Of a stretch of 64,000 nt of DNA, positions 55,471-64,000 are shown in pieces. Source of the stretch: Candidula unifasciata (Eukaryota > Mollusca > Gastropoda > Stylommatophora > Geomitridae); contig CAJHNH020003132.1 in the NCBI GenBank assembly GCA_905116865.2, positions 1-64,000 of the forward strand, written 5' to 3'. The notes beneath the pieces were generated by a model, which was not told where the DNA came from, did no database searches, and saw nothing but the letters and a program-made list of their open reading frames with translations. Each line of letters begins with the position of its first letter. Within the stretch, counting starts at the first letter, position 1. A program made the position numbers and the translations under genes.

Positions 55471-56355
55471 CAGTGGTACTTCGGTAAACGTTCGCTTTGG
55501 TAAACGTTCAACTTGGTGTACGTCCTGTTAAGATCCAAAAACTCTTGCTTGGTATATGACATTTGTTTGGAATAGGAATTTGTAAGAATACTGATGCGAT
55601 ATCTTTGCTTACCTATCTCGAGACACAGCCATGCATTGATGTCAATGAGTCTACAGAGAAGTATCCGCCTAAACATGCAATAAAAACAGTGTCTAGAATG
55701 ACCAGACAATGGTGTATTTACAAACAATCATGAAGAGAAGGCTGAAGCAAACATCTTCGGGCACATTGTTAGTAAACGTTAAACCTGATAAGCCCCAACC
55801 AAATAGCGAAATGCGACAGAAAATAAGAAGAAACACACACAGACACACAACACACAAACTCACACACGTTCACAAGAATTTGAGATTCCTGAAGATTTAT
55901 TGGAAAGAGATGTTTCCATCTGGACAATAAACTCTTCTCCTCCCTTGTCAGTACCATCCTAGCAAGCACTTAACTCTGCCCGGAGTTGAGCTGAGTTGAT
56001 TCAAGAACTGATATCACAGAACTCTGGGCATTCCTAGAAGCATTTTCAGTTGAGCCTTCTCTGATGATGGTTCTATGACGGTCTCTGTGGGCTTCTCCGT
56101 TTTCTGGTTCCATCCGGTTCAACAGAAGGTCCCCCCACCGCTCCCCACACTTTCCATCCTCCTTTTATTTCTTATGTGAAAATTCGTTTGGTATACATCC
56201 TATTTGCTATATGTATTATTTGATATACGTCTTGTTTGGTACACGTCTTATTTGGTGTACGTCCTGTTTGGTATACGTCCTGTTTGGTATACGTCCTGTT
56301 TGGTATAAGTGCAATGATCAGGAAGGGATTAAGTGCGTATGCTGAGGCACCACTG
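55471..56355. mobile_element. Tigger/pogo-like element, 885 bp, tentative
   Basis: The left end CAGTGGTACTTCGGTAAACG and the complement of the right end CAGTGGTGCCTCAGCATACG agree at about 15 of 20 positions; this start is typical of pogo/Tigger TIRs. TA follows the right end but the left flank is CA, so the expected TA duplication is imperfect. No transposase was recognised. Confidence 0.55.
56184..56312. repeat. 16-bp tandem repeat, ~8 copies
   Basis: TTTGGTATACGTCCTG repeats with variants (TACACGTCTTA, GTGTACGTCCTG). Similar 16-bp words occur in the same orientation at 55478-55530, just inside the other end of the same element. Confidence 0.88.
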
Positions 56356-56429
56356 TAATATAACATCTATTAACAATTACTTTCAAAGACAATATCTACA
56401 CATCTTTAAAACAGGAAGTTTAGTCGTAG

Positions 56430-56560
56430 CATTCTACACTGTGGAAGGGTATGGTTATATTTTCGGATTGGCTGCTTTCTTCACGGGTGATCCTCATCCG
56501 CATGGTGGCACTTTGTGTCATCGAGTGTTTATCGCTTGTGTGATGTCCTAGCGGGGTAAA
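56430..56560. repeat. Dispersed repeat R5, copy 1
   Basis: GGTGATCCTCATCCGCATGG, TGGCACTTTGTGTCA and GATGTCCTAGCGGG match 62243-62325 (GGGGATTCTCATCCGAATAG, TGGCACTTTATGTCA, TAATGTCCTTTTTTGGG). Class unknown. Confidence 0.6.
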
Positions 56561-57261
56561 ATGAACTATCACTAGGTAACGTCTGTTGAGTTCAGCACAC
56601 ATTCTCCTTCAACCGCAGCTTAAAACCTGGTGCACCAGTCTGGCTCGCTGCGACAAAGAAAGCATGAGGGGCACCCACCAACCCCCTTCCACTTCCCGCT
56701 AACATTAAACATTTTCGAGTTAAAATTAGGGCGGGGTGTTTGTGGATTAACCCACCTCCAAAATTATGAGAGTTTCGGGCAGGGGGTCCCAACTTTACTC
56801 CAACCAGGCCCTCATCACCACCTAGGCAAAAAATAGGCAGTGGGTTTATTCTTCCCCTCCCCCGCCCCTCCCCATTTTACAACCGAGGCCCAAAAATCCA
56901 GATGAAGACATGCACTATACATAAATGATCTCTTAAACTATCACTTAGAGTTTTTTACATTATTAGAATGGGTCTCTGTAAATTAATATACAAAAAGGGG
57001 ATGGGGGATATTGGGGGGGGGGGGGGGGGGGGGGGAATTGAGGAAACTCTACGCCAAGGATCTGGTTTCTATGTTAACACATTCCCACATTTGTTCGATC
57101 ACCCCTGCTATTTCACGATAGAAATAAGGGCACACTCAGGTCTGACGATATACCGCCAATTATTCCAGTTGAATTCATGTCAAATGTAGTCTAACCTCAA
57201 TTATTTGGGAGAAGGGGCCACAGCTTCCCTGAGCCCCCCCCCCCCCCTTCTAAAAAAAATT
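56561..57261. other. Unassigned DNA with homopolymer tracts
   Basis: Poly-G at 57016-57036 and poly-C at 57233-57248. Runs of CCCC and AAAA are frequent, as in 1-1650. No gene is supported. Confidence 0.45.
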
Positions 57262-57690
57262 GCTGGCGCCCCATCATCCTCAAGCGCCATGGCATGGGCG
57301 ATTATGCCTCTCCACAATCTGCGATCCGCAAGAGAATGTATCAGTTAGTGTGCAGTCAACCCTCCATGCCATGACAAAAGACTGTCTAGAATCTTCTCGC
57401 GTTATCTACTTCTGTCTCACTTTCCACAAATCTTTCCAGTGTTAACAACATGTTCCAGTTTACCTCTTCTCATAACATGACTAAAAAAATGACGACTGTC
57501 TCTTTCTGATGTGTGTGATAAATTGTCTTCGGGCATTCGCCTCTTTCAAAACATCTGGGTTGCTCTTTTAGTTGTCCACTGCATTCTGAGGAGTCCTCTG
57601 AAAAAACAGATCTCCGAGGCCTCGAGATATTGTTCGGCTTGTCCAGGCTTCACAGCCGTATGTTAAAACTGGCCCTATAAAGCATGCCTA
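57262..57690 (-). pseudogene. RTE-type LINE C-terminal relic
   Basis: Complement of the 27.9-28.33 kb copy: CCATCATCCTCAAGCGCCAT (tail region), GGCATGGGCGATTATGCCTC, CCTCTTCTCATAACATG, TTGTCTTCGGGCATTCGCCT and AGCCGTATGTTAAAACTGG. It keeps more 5' sequence than the other minus-strand copies but has several indels. Confidence 0.8.
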
Positions 57691-58065
57691 CAGCACCAAC
57701 ACATGGTGAGGAGATAACGCAGGCCTGTATGAAAAGAGCCAACGGAGTCGACACAGGCCCTGAGCCCCAGCGGCAAACGGGGGGGGGGGGGGGGGGGGAA
57801 TCATGCAGTGAAAAGATATCAAACAGGAATGCAGTAGTGACTCAACTCTCCAGGCTAAGACAGTGCACGTGGATATGAAATGACCGAAATGACTCCAGAA
57901 AAACACGAACATTGAGAAAACAACAGTGGAACCTACAAATGGCCTTGTGCTAAACAAGAAATCATAGATCGAGGGTTTTCAAAATCGAGATGATCTTATC
58001 TCTTGGCACCAGATTTTATCCCCTAAGGCTTGGTCTCTCCGCATAGCGACAACTAGTTCTTCATT
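57691..58065. other. Unassigned spacer with poly-G tract
   Basis: G run at 57780-57798. No gene is supported. Confidence 0.4.
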
Positions 58066-58069
58066 GAAA

Positions 58070-58335
58070 GCCTTGCATGACAGAGCAGACGGTAGCAAAC
58101 ATGTGTTTTATACAGTCAGGTATACATCAGGAAAACATATGACAGAGAACATGGTGGAAAACAACTGTTTTATACAATCAGTTATACACCAGGAAACACA
58201 TGACAAAGTAGACGGTAAAAAACAAGAACTGGTTTATACAATCAGTTATACATCAGAAAATAGACCTCATAGTAGACGGTAGAAAACATTAACTGTGTGT
58301 TCTGTAGATAGCCGAAATTAGTTGTAAAATAAGAT
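58070..58335. repeat. ~65-bp imperfect tandem repeat, 4 copies
   Basis: CATGACAGAGCAGACGGTAG and variants start units near 58076, 58138, 58198 and ~58265, each followed by AAAACA, TTTATACA.TCAG.TATACA and a TCAGGAAA-type end. Confidence 0.8.
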
Positions 58336-58474
58336 ACCATAAATCATATGACAGAACAGACAGTAGGAAATCACCTAAGACAGAAGACTAGGTAACAACA
58401 ACAGTTTTGATGGAACTCTTCTGTAGCAGTTCCATTGACCTTGTTTCATTTTAAAAATACACCGTGTAGGTGTG

Positions 58475-58526
58475 TATGTTGTGTGTGTGTGTGTGTGTGT
58501 GTGCGTGTGTGTGTGCGTGTGTGTGT
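58475..58526. repeat. (GT)n microsatellite
   Basis: GT repeats with GC interruptions. Confidence 0.95.
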
Positions 58527-58876
58527 TTCTTTATACGATGACATCATAGGTTTTCACTTCACCCCAGTGATGAAGCAACAACAACAACAAACCCTCATGA
58601 ATTATTGTCTCCAGGAAGAAAGACAACACCGAAGGGCTTCCATAGTTCCCAGGCTTCATTGTTACAACAACAGACAAAAGAACAAAGCTGAGTAAATTCT
58701 GTAACACAGTACACCATAATATCACAAGTACTCTTAACATTTCTGGCAGCACAAGACAATTATGTTGATAGGCTAGCCTGACATAGAGAACTTGTGTATA
58801 TGTTGAAACACAGACATTTTAACAGCTCGTGATATGACAAACCTCGACACTTGGTATTTAGATGCCGCAGACAATA
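58527..58876. other. Unassigned spacer
   Basis: No supported feature up to the TSD of the MITE. Confidence 0.4.
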
Positions 58877-58884
58877 CTCGCATG
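58877..58884. other. Left target-site duplication of hAT MITE copy 2
   Basis: CTCGCATG is repeated exactly at 59406-59413. Confidence 0.93.
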
Positions 58885-59405
58885 CAGTGTTGCCACTTTT
58901 CTTTAACAAAAAACATCCAAAACGGAATCAAAAAATGTCTAAAAACATCTAAATTTGCGTGGAAAACATCTAGAAAAAACATCCAAACGGAAAGAGTAAT
59001 AAATTACATAGCAATTGATATGACTTACGCTAAAGAATCATGTTCTCATCTTTACTGAAGTCTGCCTAACAAGATCGACAGGATAAACTTAGCTTGGATG
59101 ATGAAGTTGAAGCTTCAGATCCAAAAATGACTCTGGTATGCTATAGCTGTTCCAATTTCTTTTAATACCCAATCAGGGAGCTGATAAGTGGAACAACCTT
59201 TTCCTACTGTTATCAGGCCGAATTTTATTGTAAAGATAGCATTTAAGAGGTCAATTTCATCCTGTTTCTTAGGTTATATTTGATAAATTCACTCGAAATG
59301 AAAAGCATTCAGAGAAACATCTACCATGTAAACGTCAAAAACGCCATCTAAATGCAAGGTAAAACATCTAAATCTGGATGTAAAACATCCAAAGTGGCAA
59401 CACTG
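58885..59405. mobile_element. Non-autonomous hAT-type element (MITE H1), copy 2, 521 bp
   Basis: Perfect TIR ends CAGTGTTGCCACTTT and AAAGTGGCAACACTG, an 8-bp perfect TSD, and full-length similarity to 8458-8959 (for example CATAGCAATTGATATGACT and CCCAATCAGGGAGCTGATAA). The same orientation motifs and indels show both descend from one parent. Confidence 0.93.
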
Positions 59406-59504
59406 CTCGCATGGCCTTGGAATTTTGCCGCGAAAACATCTATTTGATTTCTTCATGTCGCTGTCTTGTTATCATTTTTTTGCGTAGCTGATAATCTGTG
59501 CCGG

Positions 59505-59505
59505 T

Positions 59506-59547
<42 letters not shown>

Positions 59548-59712
59548 GTGCGAGTGTGTGCGTGCGTGTGTGGGTGCGTGTGTGTGTGTGTGTGTGCGGT
59601 GTGCGAGTGTGTGAGTGCGTGTGTGTGTGTGCGCGTGTGTGGTGTGTTTGAGTGTATGCGTGTGCGAAAGTGTATATGTGTGTGCGTGTGTGTGTGTGTG
59701 TGTGTATGTGTG
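59505..59712. repeat. (GT)n-rich tract
   Basis: GT repeats with GC, GA and GTGCGT interruptions over 200 bp. Val/Cys or His/Thr frames are artefacts. Confidence 0.95.
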
Positions 59713-59764
59713 AAAGATACAAGAGCATCTTGTGGAAATGCTGATAGCGAGACTAAAACGGCCT

Positions 59765-60070
59765 AACGGAATCATCATCATCATGTAGCAGGTCCTTTGC
59801 AGAGCGTCGCTGTCATCACAGTCTTCCTGAAAGAAACTCGGTCTCACGCTAGTTCTTCCGCCTCATGTACTTTCATACTTAAGGAGTCACTTATATCCTG
59901 TGCCCATCTTCGTGTCGGTGGGCCCCTGCCCCTCCTTCCTGGTCCATGCCTTCTGCTATAATTTGTTTCCAATCCGTCATGGCGCTTGATATGACGAAAA
60001 TTTTTGAGCTTCCGAGATAGGATGCTGTTTATTAGCCAATCTTCCTTGATGTTCAGATATTTAAAGATGC
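59765..60070 (-). pseudogene. RTE-type LINE C-terminal relic (second subfamily)
   Basis: Minus strand frame reads YLNIKEDWLINSILSRKLKN, FRHIKRHDGLETNYSRRHGP and GRRGRGPPTRRWAQDISDSL, then SMKVHEAEELA. This is the HIKRHDGLE...PGRRGRGRP..RW..DI.D.L.....EA..LA C-terminus of another RTE-type LINE subfamily. The 3' tail is ATCATCATCATCAT at 59771 (complement). A small frameshift after LET is likely. Confidence 0.8.
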
Positions 60071-60390
60071 TAACGGAAATGCAAGGCATAATTGTGTGTT
60101 TGTGAATGTGTGCGTATGTCTGCGTGTTTGAGAACGCGTGTATGATATGATCCCTAGGTGATTTTGGCAAAGGCAATTTGCGGTTATGATGATAATAACC
60201 TGTCGATGTGAGTGACCACGAGAGAATTATTGTGGTGGTGGCAGAAACAGAAATGTTTCTTGCGCGACTGCAGGTGTTCCCATCACAAGTTGACAAGTAA
60301 CTTGAAGGTCACAGAGATAGTAGACAGAACAATTATTTGTATCTGTAGATAGCCTGAGATTCATCTGTATTGTTTCTTCAACAGATTACC
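60071..60390. other. Unassigned spacer
   Basis: No supported feature. Confidence 0.4.
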
Positions 60391-60394
60391 TAAA

Positions 60395-60790
60395 AGCTGT
60401 ACCAGCTAACAACACACCAAGAAGACTATACTGATGATGACTATACCAGCTGTCAGTTACAACACACCGATAAGACTATACTGATGATGACTATACCAGC
60501 TGTCAGTTACAACACACCGATAAGACTATACCAGCTGTCAGTTACCACCCACAAGAAGACTATACTGCTGATGACTATACCAGCTGTCAGTTACAACACA
60601 CCAAGAAGACTATACTGATGATGACTATACCATTTGTCAGTTACACCCACAAGAAGACTATACTGATGATGACTATACAAGCTGTCAGTTACAACACACC
60701 AAAAAGACTATACTGATGATAACTGTACCAGCTGTCAGTTAACAACACACCAAGAAGACTATACTGATGATGACTATACCAGCTGCCAGA
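60395..60790. repeat. 50-bp tandem repeat, ~8 copies
   Basis: ACCAGCTGTCAGTTACAACA, CACC(A/G)A(G/T)AAGACTATACTG and ATGATGACTAT make the unit; copies vary by deletion of ACA or ATGATGACT blocks. Confidence 0.93.
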
Positions 60791-60939
60791 TTTTAGATCG
60801 TCGGTTAACATCCTGATCACCAACGATGGCAATCTACATACATTTAAGCCGTCATAACATGACATCTTAATTTAACATGGCTGTAAAACCATGAAAACCC
60901 GGCAGGTCCATGATATGTGTGTCAAATAACTGTGCTATC

Positions 60940-61135
60940 AGCGAAATACTTTCACCGGGAAAACACCCTGATTTAGCCACCAGCGAAATCCTTTCAACGG
61001 AAAAACACCCCGATTTAGCCACCAGCGAAACCCTTTCAACGGGAAACCACCAAATTTAGCCACCAGCGAAACCCTTTTAACGAAAAAACACCCAGATTTA
61101 GCCGTCAGCCTAATCCTTTGACCGGAAAGTCTTGG
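60940..61135. repeat. 42-bp tandem repeat, ~4.7 copies
   Basis: GCCACCAGCGAAACCCTTTC, AACGG.AAAACACCC and GATTTA form the unit. The period is 14 codons, so the minus strand reads a 14-residue repeat around GFRWWLN.GVFPLK over 60938-61150. The frame could be coding in principle, but no start context or flanking exon supports it. Confidence 0.9.
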
Positions 61136-61140
61136 TTGGC

Positions 61141-61791
61141 TGCCCAACATCTATAAGTCAAAAATATGCATAAGCATAGGCGTTAACCATTACTTTCTAG
61201 CTACGAAACAACTTTGTGAAATATTGGCTAGACGAATATTATTTCTTTAAAGCTACTTAAGTTGATGTAATCATGGAAAGGCTACTCAAAACTGCAACAT
61301 TAATTATTTGACTTATAGATTAGTCGTCGCAGGAAAAGCTTCCAGAGGTGACGGAGTGTTCACAGGAAAAGCTTTGTAGAATTACCGTAACCATCACAGA
61401 GGTAGCTATTTAAAGTTGATGAAATCTTCTTGGATTACTATCGACCTTTCTAAATTGTCTTCTAGATTTGAAAAAAGAAAAAAAAAAAATCTGTTAAATC
61501 TGGCATAGTTTAGAAGCAGCTGAATTAGTGCAATGTTGAAACTGATTAGACATTCTGGAATTCGTTGCTAATTAATATTGCTTATCTTATTTAACAGTTA
61601 ATAGAACAATGGCCAAGCTGTTCAATCTCTCAGCTGTTCACTTAGCCCGGCTTGATATTATTCCACGCTACTAAATTGCTTGGATTCTCCTGGAAGCACG
61701 GGGGTTACTCCTGCAGAGACCAAGGACTCTGTATTCAAAACTGTGAAAACGTGAAACAGAAAACAGCACAGATCGCACATGTACCTACCAG
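61141..61791. other. Probable intron upstream of the FN3 exon
   Basis: AT-rich DNA without other features. Pyrimidine-rich stretches ending in CAG occur near 61690-61714, but an acceptor there would meet an in-frame TGA at 61752-61754 before the FN3 frame. Confidence 0.4.
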
Positions 61792-61806
61792 TAGCAACAC
61801 TGCCAG

Positions 61807-62048
61807 CCATCATGGCTAACGAGGATTTGGAAGAAGATGCTCTAAAGCTTAGCCCGGAAGTGACGTCTTCAACGGCTTCGTCAATATATATCAAGTGGTC
61901 GTGGGAGGGACTTGGTCCTGTATACGTCCGCGGGTTCAAAGTTCAGTACCACAGACTAGCAAGTTCTTTTCATCAAGAAAGCGGTTTCCTTCCGCCATCT
62001 GCAGACTCTTACAGCATCAGGAATCTTGTTGCTGATACTTACTATGAG
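61807..62048 (+). CDS. Fibronectin type III domain exon of a host gene
   Basis: The frame reads ANEDLEEDALKLSPEVTSST, ASSIYIKWSWEGLGPVYVRG, FKVQYHRLASSFHQESGFLP and PSADSYSIRNLVADTYYE, then meets a donor GAG|GTAACT at 62049 (phase 0). This is a near-complete FN3 fold: S(S)I.IKW with the strand-B Trp, GFKVQY for strand C, and SY.I.NL..DT.YEV with the conserved Leu and Tyr of strands E-F. Such domains occur in extracellular receptor and adhesion proteins; the protein is not identified. The 5' boundary is uncertain: the frame is open from 61755, CAG acceptors precede 61792 and 61807, and an ATG at 61812 is unlikely to be a start because no signal peptide follows. Stops soon after the donor agree with an exon end. 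Other exons must lie outside the window. Confidence 0.8.
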
Positions 62049-62054
62049 GTAACT
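62049..62054 (+). other. Splice donor of the FN3 exon
   Basis: GTAACT directly after GAG, near the consensus AG|GTRAGT. The reading frame ends at a TAA about 18 bp into the intron. Confidence 0.7.
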
Positions 62055-62524
62055 TGGGTTTATACATAACCGTCCCTTTTCACGCCAAGGTTAACATATT
62101 CGCTCCATTTCCGACGTGGGGCAAAACTTTCGTCATATTACAGCCACACACCGGCTGAAACTTCTCGTTACTTCATAACTGTAGTCGAGGTTCTAATAAA
62201 ACCCTTACGGTTGTACGGGGTTTCTGAGACTTGCACCGGGGGGATTCTCATCCGAATAGTGGCACTTTATGTCACCAGGGTTAATTGCTTGATGTTTGGT
62301 TCTAATGTCCTTTTTTGGGAAAAGTGTGTGTGTGTGTGTGTGGGGGGGGGGGGGTGTTAAACGTCACTTACCGAGGTCAAAGGTTCGGTTAGGGACACAG
62401 AGTCATCCGCCTGGTACTTTCAACCCAGTATCAGCAAATACAACTGGTACAGATAACCACACCATAAATATAACCAAAGCAGCTTCGCTGCATAATTATT
62501 ACCTTTTTTTTTTTTATTTTAAAG
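62055..62524. other. Probable intron with repeat R5 copy 2 and G tract
   Basis: R5-like sequence at 62243-62325, then (GT)n and a poly-G run at 62324-62354. No further exon recognised. Confidence 0.5.
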
Positions 62525-62825
62525 TGAGCCGCTGTGGCCTGCTGATCCGAAGGTCATGGGTTCATGTCCTGACCAACCGGACTGTTTTTTTTTTCAAAAA
62601 TGACCTTGGAGTCCAGGTTAACCCAGCTTTAACTCTTTAAGTTCATTTTTTTTTTAAATGAACGCTTGGACTACCCCCCTGTGTCTAAACCCCTGGGCTT
62701 TAAATCAGTACCAAGTAATATACCTGGGAAGTAAAGGCGGCCGGGCTGATGCTGGCCACATCACCCACCGAATGCTGATTGGTTAAAAAATGTAAGTCTG
62801 GCCCTATATACCCAGTATTGTGAGG
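62525..62825 (+). mobile_element. tRNA-derived SINE family A, copy with internal insertion
   Basis: The head GAGCCGCTGTGGCCTGCTGA and B box CATGGGTTCATGTCC are followed by AATGACCTTGGAGTCCAGGT and AACCCAGC, then ~90 bp of extra sequence (T run, TGGACTACCCCCC), then GGGAAGTAAAGGCGGCCGGG, CACATCACCCACCGAATGC and TCTGGCCCTATATACCC. Lies in the presumed intron. Confidence 0.8.
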
Positions 62826-63099
62826 TAACGGAAAAAGGCCCTTTGCAATTTTGGTTAGGAGCTGGTTAAACGTGGTAAGATGTCCCCCCTCCCCTTCCCC
62901 AAAATCAGCAAATAAGCAAGCCAATGATGCATCGGGTTCATAACGCTGCTGGACTCAAACTGTTCTTAGACCATCATGACGGTTTCCAGTTTCCATTCAG
63001 CTCTTCTGATAGCTACCAATCACTCCATGTGGCCAAACCATTGCAGACTGCAAGCCCCTGTGATACCTATAATTAGTTTTAAAAATAAAATAAAAAAGT

Positions 63100-63850
63100 G
63101 AAGTCCCGTTTCGTGGCAGTGGCGCATTGGGCATATGAGGCAAGACTCATTTTTGTATAGACCAAACGATGGGTGATGTGGTAACAAGATGCATACACAT
63201 GTCGTAATTGAAACAGCATCTGAAGGCATGCTAAGAAAGGTAAAGAGAGGATGCTTCGAGCAGAGTGGCAAGCTTTACTGGGAAGGTCACGAGTAGTGAG
63301 CATACTTTGGATCTTTTCTCCAGGCAGTGCCTGGTGTGGTGGGTAATGAACAGACAGACAGATTGGCTGCATCTGCACCACTGGGTGGTGAATTGAAACA
63401 AGACAAGGCAGATGTCGTCAAGGCCTTTTAGGAACAAGCAACAGAATCAGTAGAGAAAGAATATTATTATGGCCCTGGAGATAATGGGGCACCTGGGTGT
63501 AACCAGAGGGTCTGACCGGCTCCCTACACTCAGAGGAAATGCAAGACGGACATACAACCAGATTGTGACGATACCATCAGTGTTGGAACTCTGCGCTGGC
63601 TGCTGAAGATGAGGACGAAGAACGCATGGGAATGCCCCGAGTGCTGTGATGTCACTTCAGGACTCAACTCAACTCTACTGGGTGATGCTGTCATCATCAC
63701 ACCAGTCGCTTTTTTTCGTCATGACTACTTGATACCCATTTAAGGCTGTGTCGACTTGGAAGCCAGGTTCAGGTCTGGAAAAAAACATATCTCGTGAGAA
63801 TTTGAATCCTCGATCTTCTCTAACCGCTATACCGCGGCGGCTCTCTAGTA
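63100..63850 (-). mobile_element. SINE family A, split by a LINE
   Basis: The left part (63100-63182) has GGCGCATTGGGCATATGAGG, TTTTGTATAGACCAAACGAT and GGGTGATGTGGT, the SINE 3' end as at 6700-6765. The right part (63679-63850) has GGGTGATGCTGT, TACTTGATACCCATTTAAGG, GTGTCGACTTGGAAGCC and a minus-strand head with B box (GAGGATTCAAATTCTC) and A box (CGCGGTATAGCGGTTAGAG). Confidence 0.8.
63183..63678 (+). mobile_element. 5'-truncated RNase H-type LINE inside the SINE
   Basis: Flanks TGGGTGATGTGGT (63170-63182) and TGGGTGATGCTGT (63679-63691) are a 13-bp TSD with two differences. Translated pieces: IFSPGSAWCGGNEQTDRLAA and SAPLGGELKQDKADVVKAF (end of an RNase H domain), then GVTRGSDRLPTLRGNARRTY and TLRWLLKMRTKNAWECPECC in shifted frames. 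These are hallmarks of the region after RNase H in I/jockey-like LINEs. Several frameshifts. Confidence 0.78.
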
Positions 63851-64000
63851 GTTAGTAATGATTTAAATAGATTAGTGAATGTTATTGATGCTTCTAATTC
63901 TCCATTTTTGTTTGCATCTTTTGCTGGGTCAACAGATTCGTAGTAAGACTCTGGAATCAACAGTTTATAATATAGCTTCGACTCCTTTATAGTCTGTTCA
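63851..64000. other. Unassigned right edge
   Basis: AT-rich DNA, nothing supported. Confidence 0.4.

Noticed and set aside
60938..61150. 70-residue frame with a 14-residue WW-containing repeat
   Set aside because: Explained by the 42-bp tandem repeat; no exon signals.

Overview
This window is eukaryotic, repeat-dominated and almost gene-free. It has no bacterial-type gene packing, no rRNA or functional tRNA gene, and abundant LINE, SINE and DNA-transposon relics with target-site duplications (TSDs), plus very long micro- and minisatellites. The repeat style (tRNA-derived SINEs, RTE-type LINEs ending in TGATGA runs, CR1/L2-type LINEs ending AATAAAGTTYGTTCGTTCG) and a short TTAGGG run suggest a lophotrochozoan. 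A gastropod mollusc such as a sacoglossan sea slug is my best guess, by inference only.

The one feature I support as host coding sequence is a single fibronectin type III exon on the + strand near 61.8-62.05 kb, ending in a good GT splice donor. The rest reads as intron or intergenic DNA.

Layout. 0-5.5 kb: LINE 3'-end debris, a 48-bp and a 55-bp minisatellite, a large GA tract. 5.9-10.1 kb: SINEs, a 33-bp array (~31 copies), a hAT-type MITE with an 8-bp TSD, a 26-bp array. 10-20 kb: more SINEs, two giant TTC/GAA tracts, unassigned DNA. 20-25 kb: CR1/L2-type LINE end whose 3' region carries a 2.3-kb TGTA array. 26-30.4 kb: a clean RTE insertion, an RNase H LINE relic and a 1-kb ACTG/AACT tract. 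30.7-33.7 kb: nested elements (Merlin-like transposon in a LINE, SINE in SINE). 37-39.3 kb: a LINE with an internal tandem duplication and a solo LTR. 40-44.6 kb: GAA tract, 21-bp array, RTE relics, a 1.1-kb hAT relic. 44.7-48.3 kb: a 41-bp satellite-like array (~88 copies). 51.0-52.4 kb: a 29-bp array (~45 copies). 52.7-60.1 kb: hAT, Merlin-like and Tigger-like elements, a second copy of the hAT MITE, RTE relics. 60.4-64 kb: two small minisatellites, the FN3 exon, SINEs, one split by a LINE.

The most interesting theme is tandem-repeat birth inside dispersed repeats. The 26-bp and 33-bp arrays have a single-copy version of their unit, with matching flanks, in another copy of the same dispersed repeat in this window. 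The TGTA, GAA and ACTG tracts sit at LINE or SINE ends. The second theme is nested insertion with readable TSDs, which gives a relative chronology. All alignments were made by eye; family names rest on motif recognition, not database searches.
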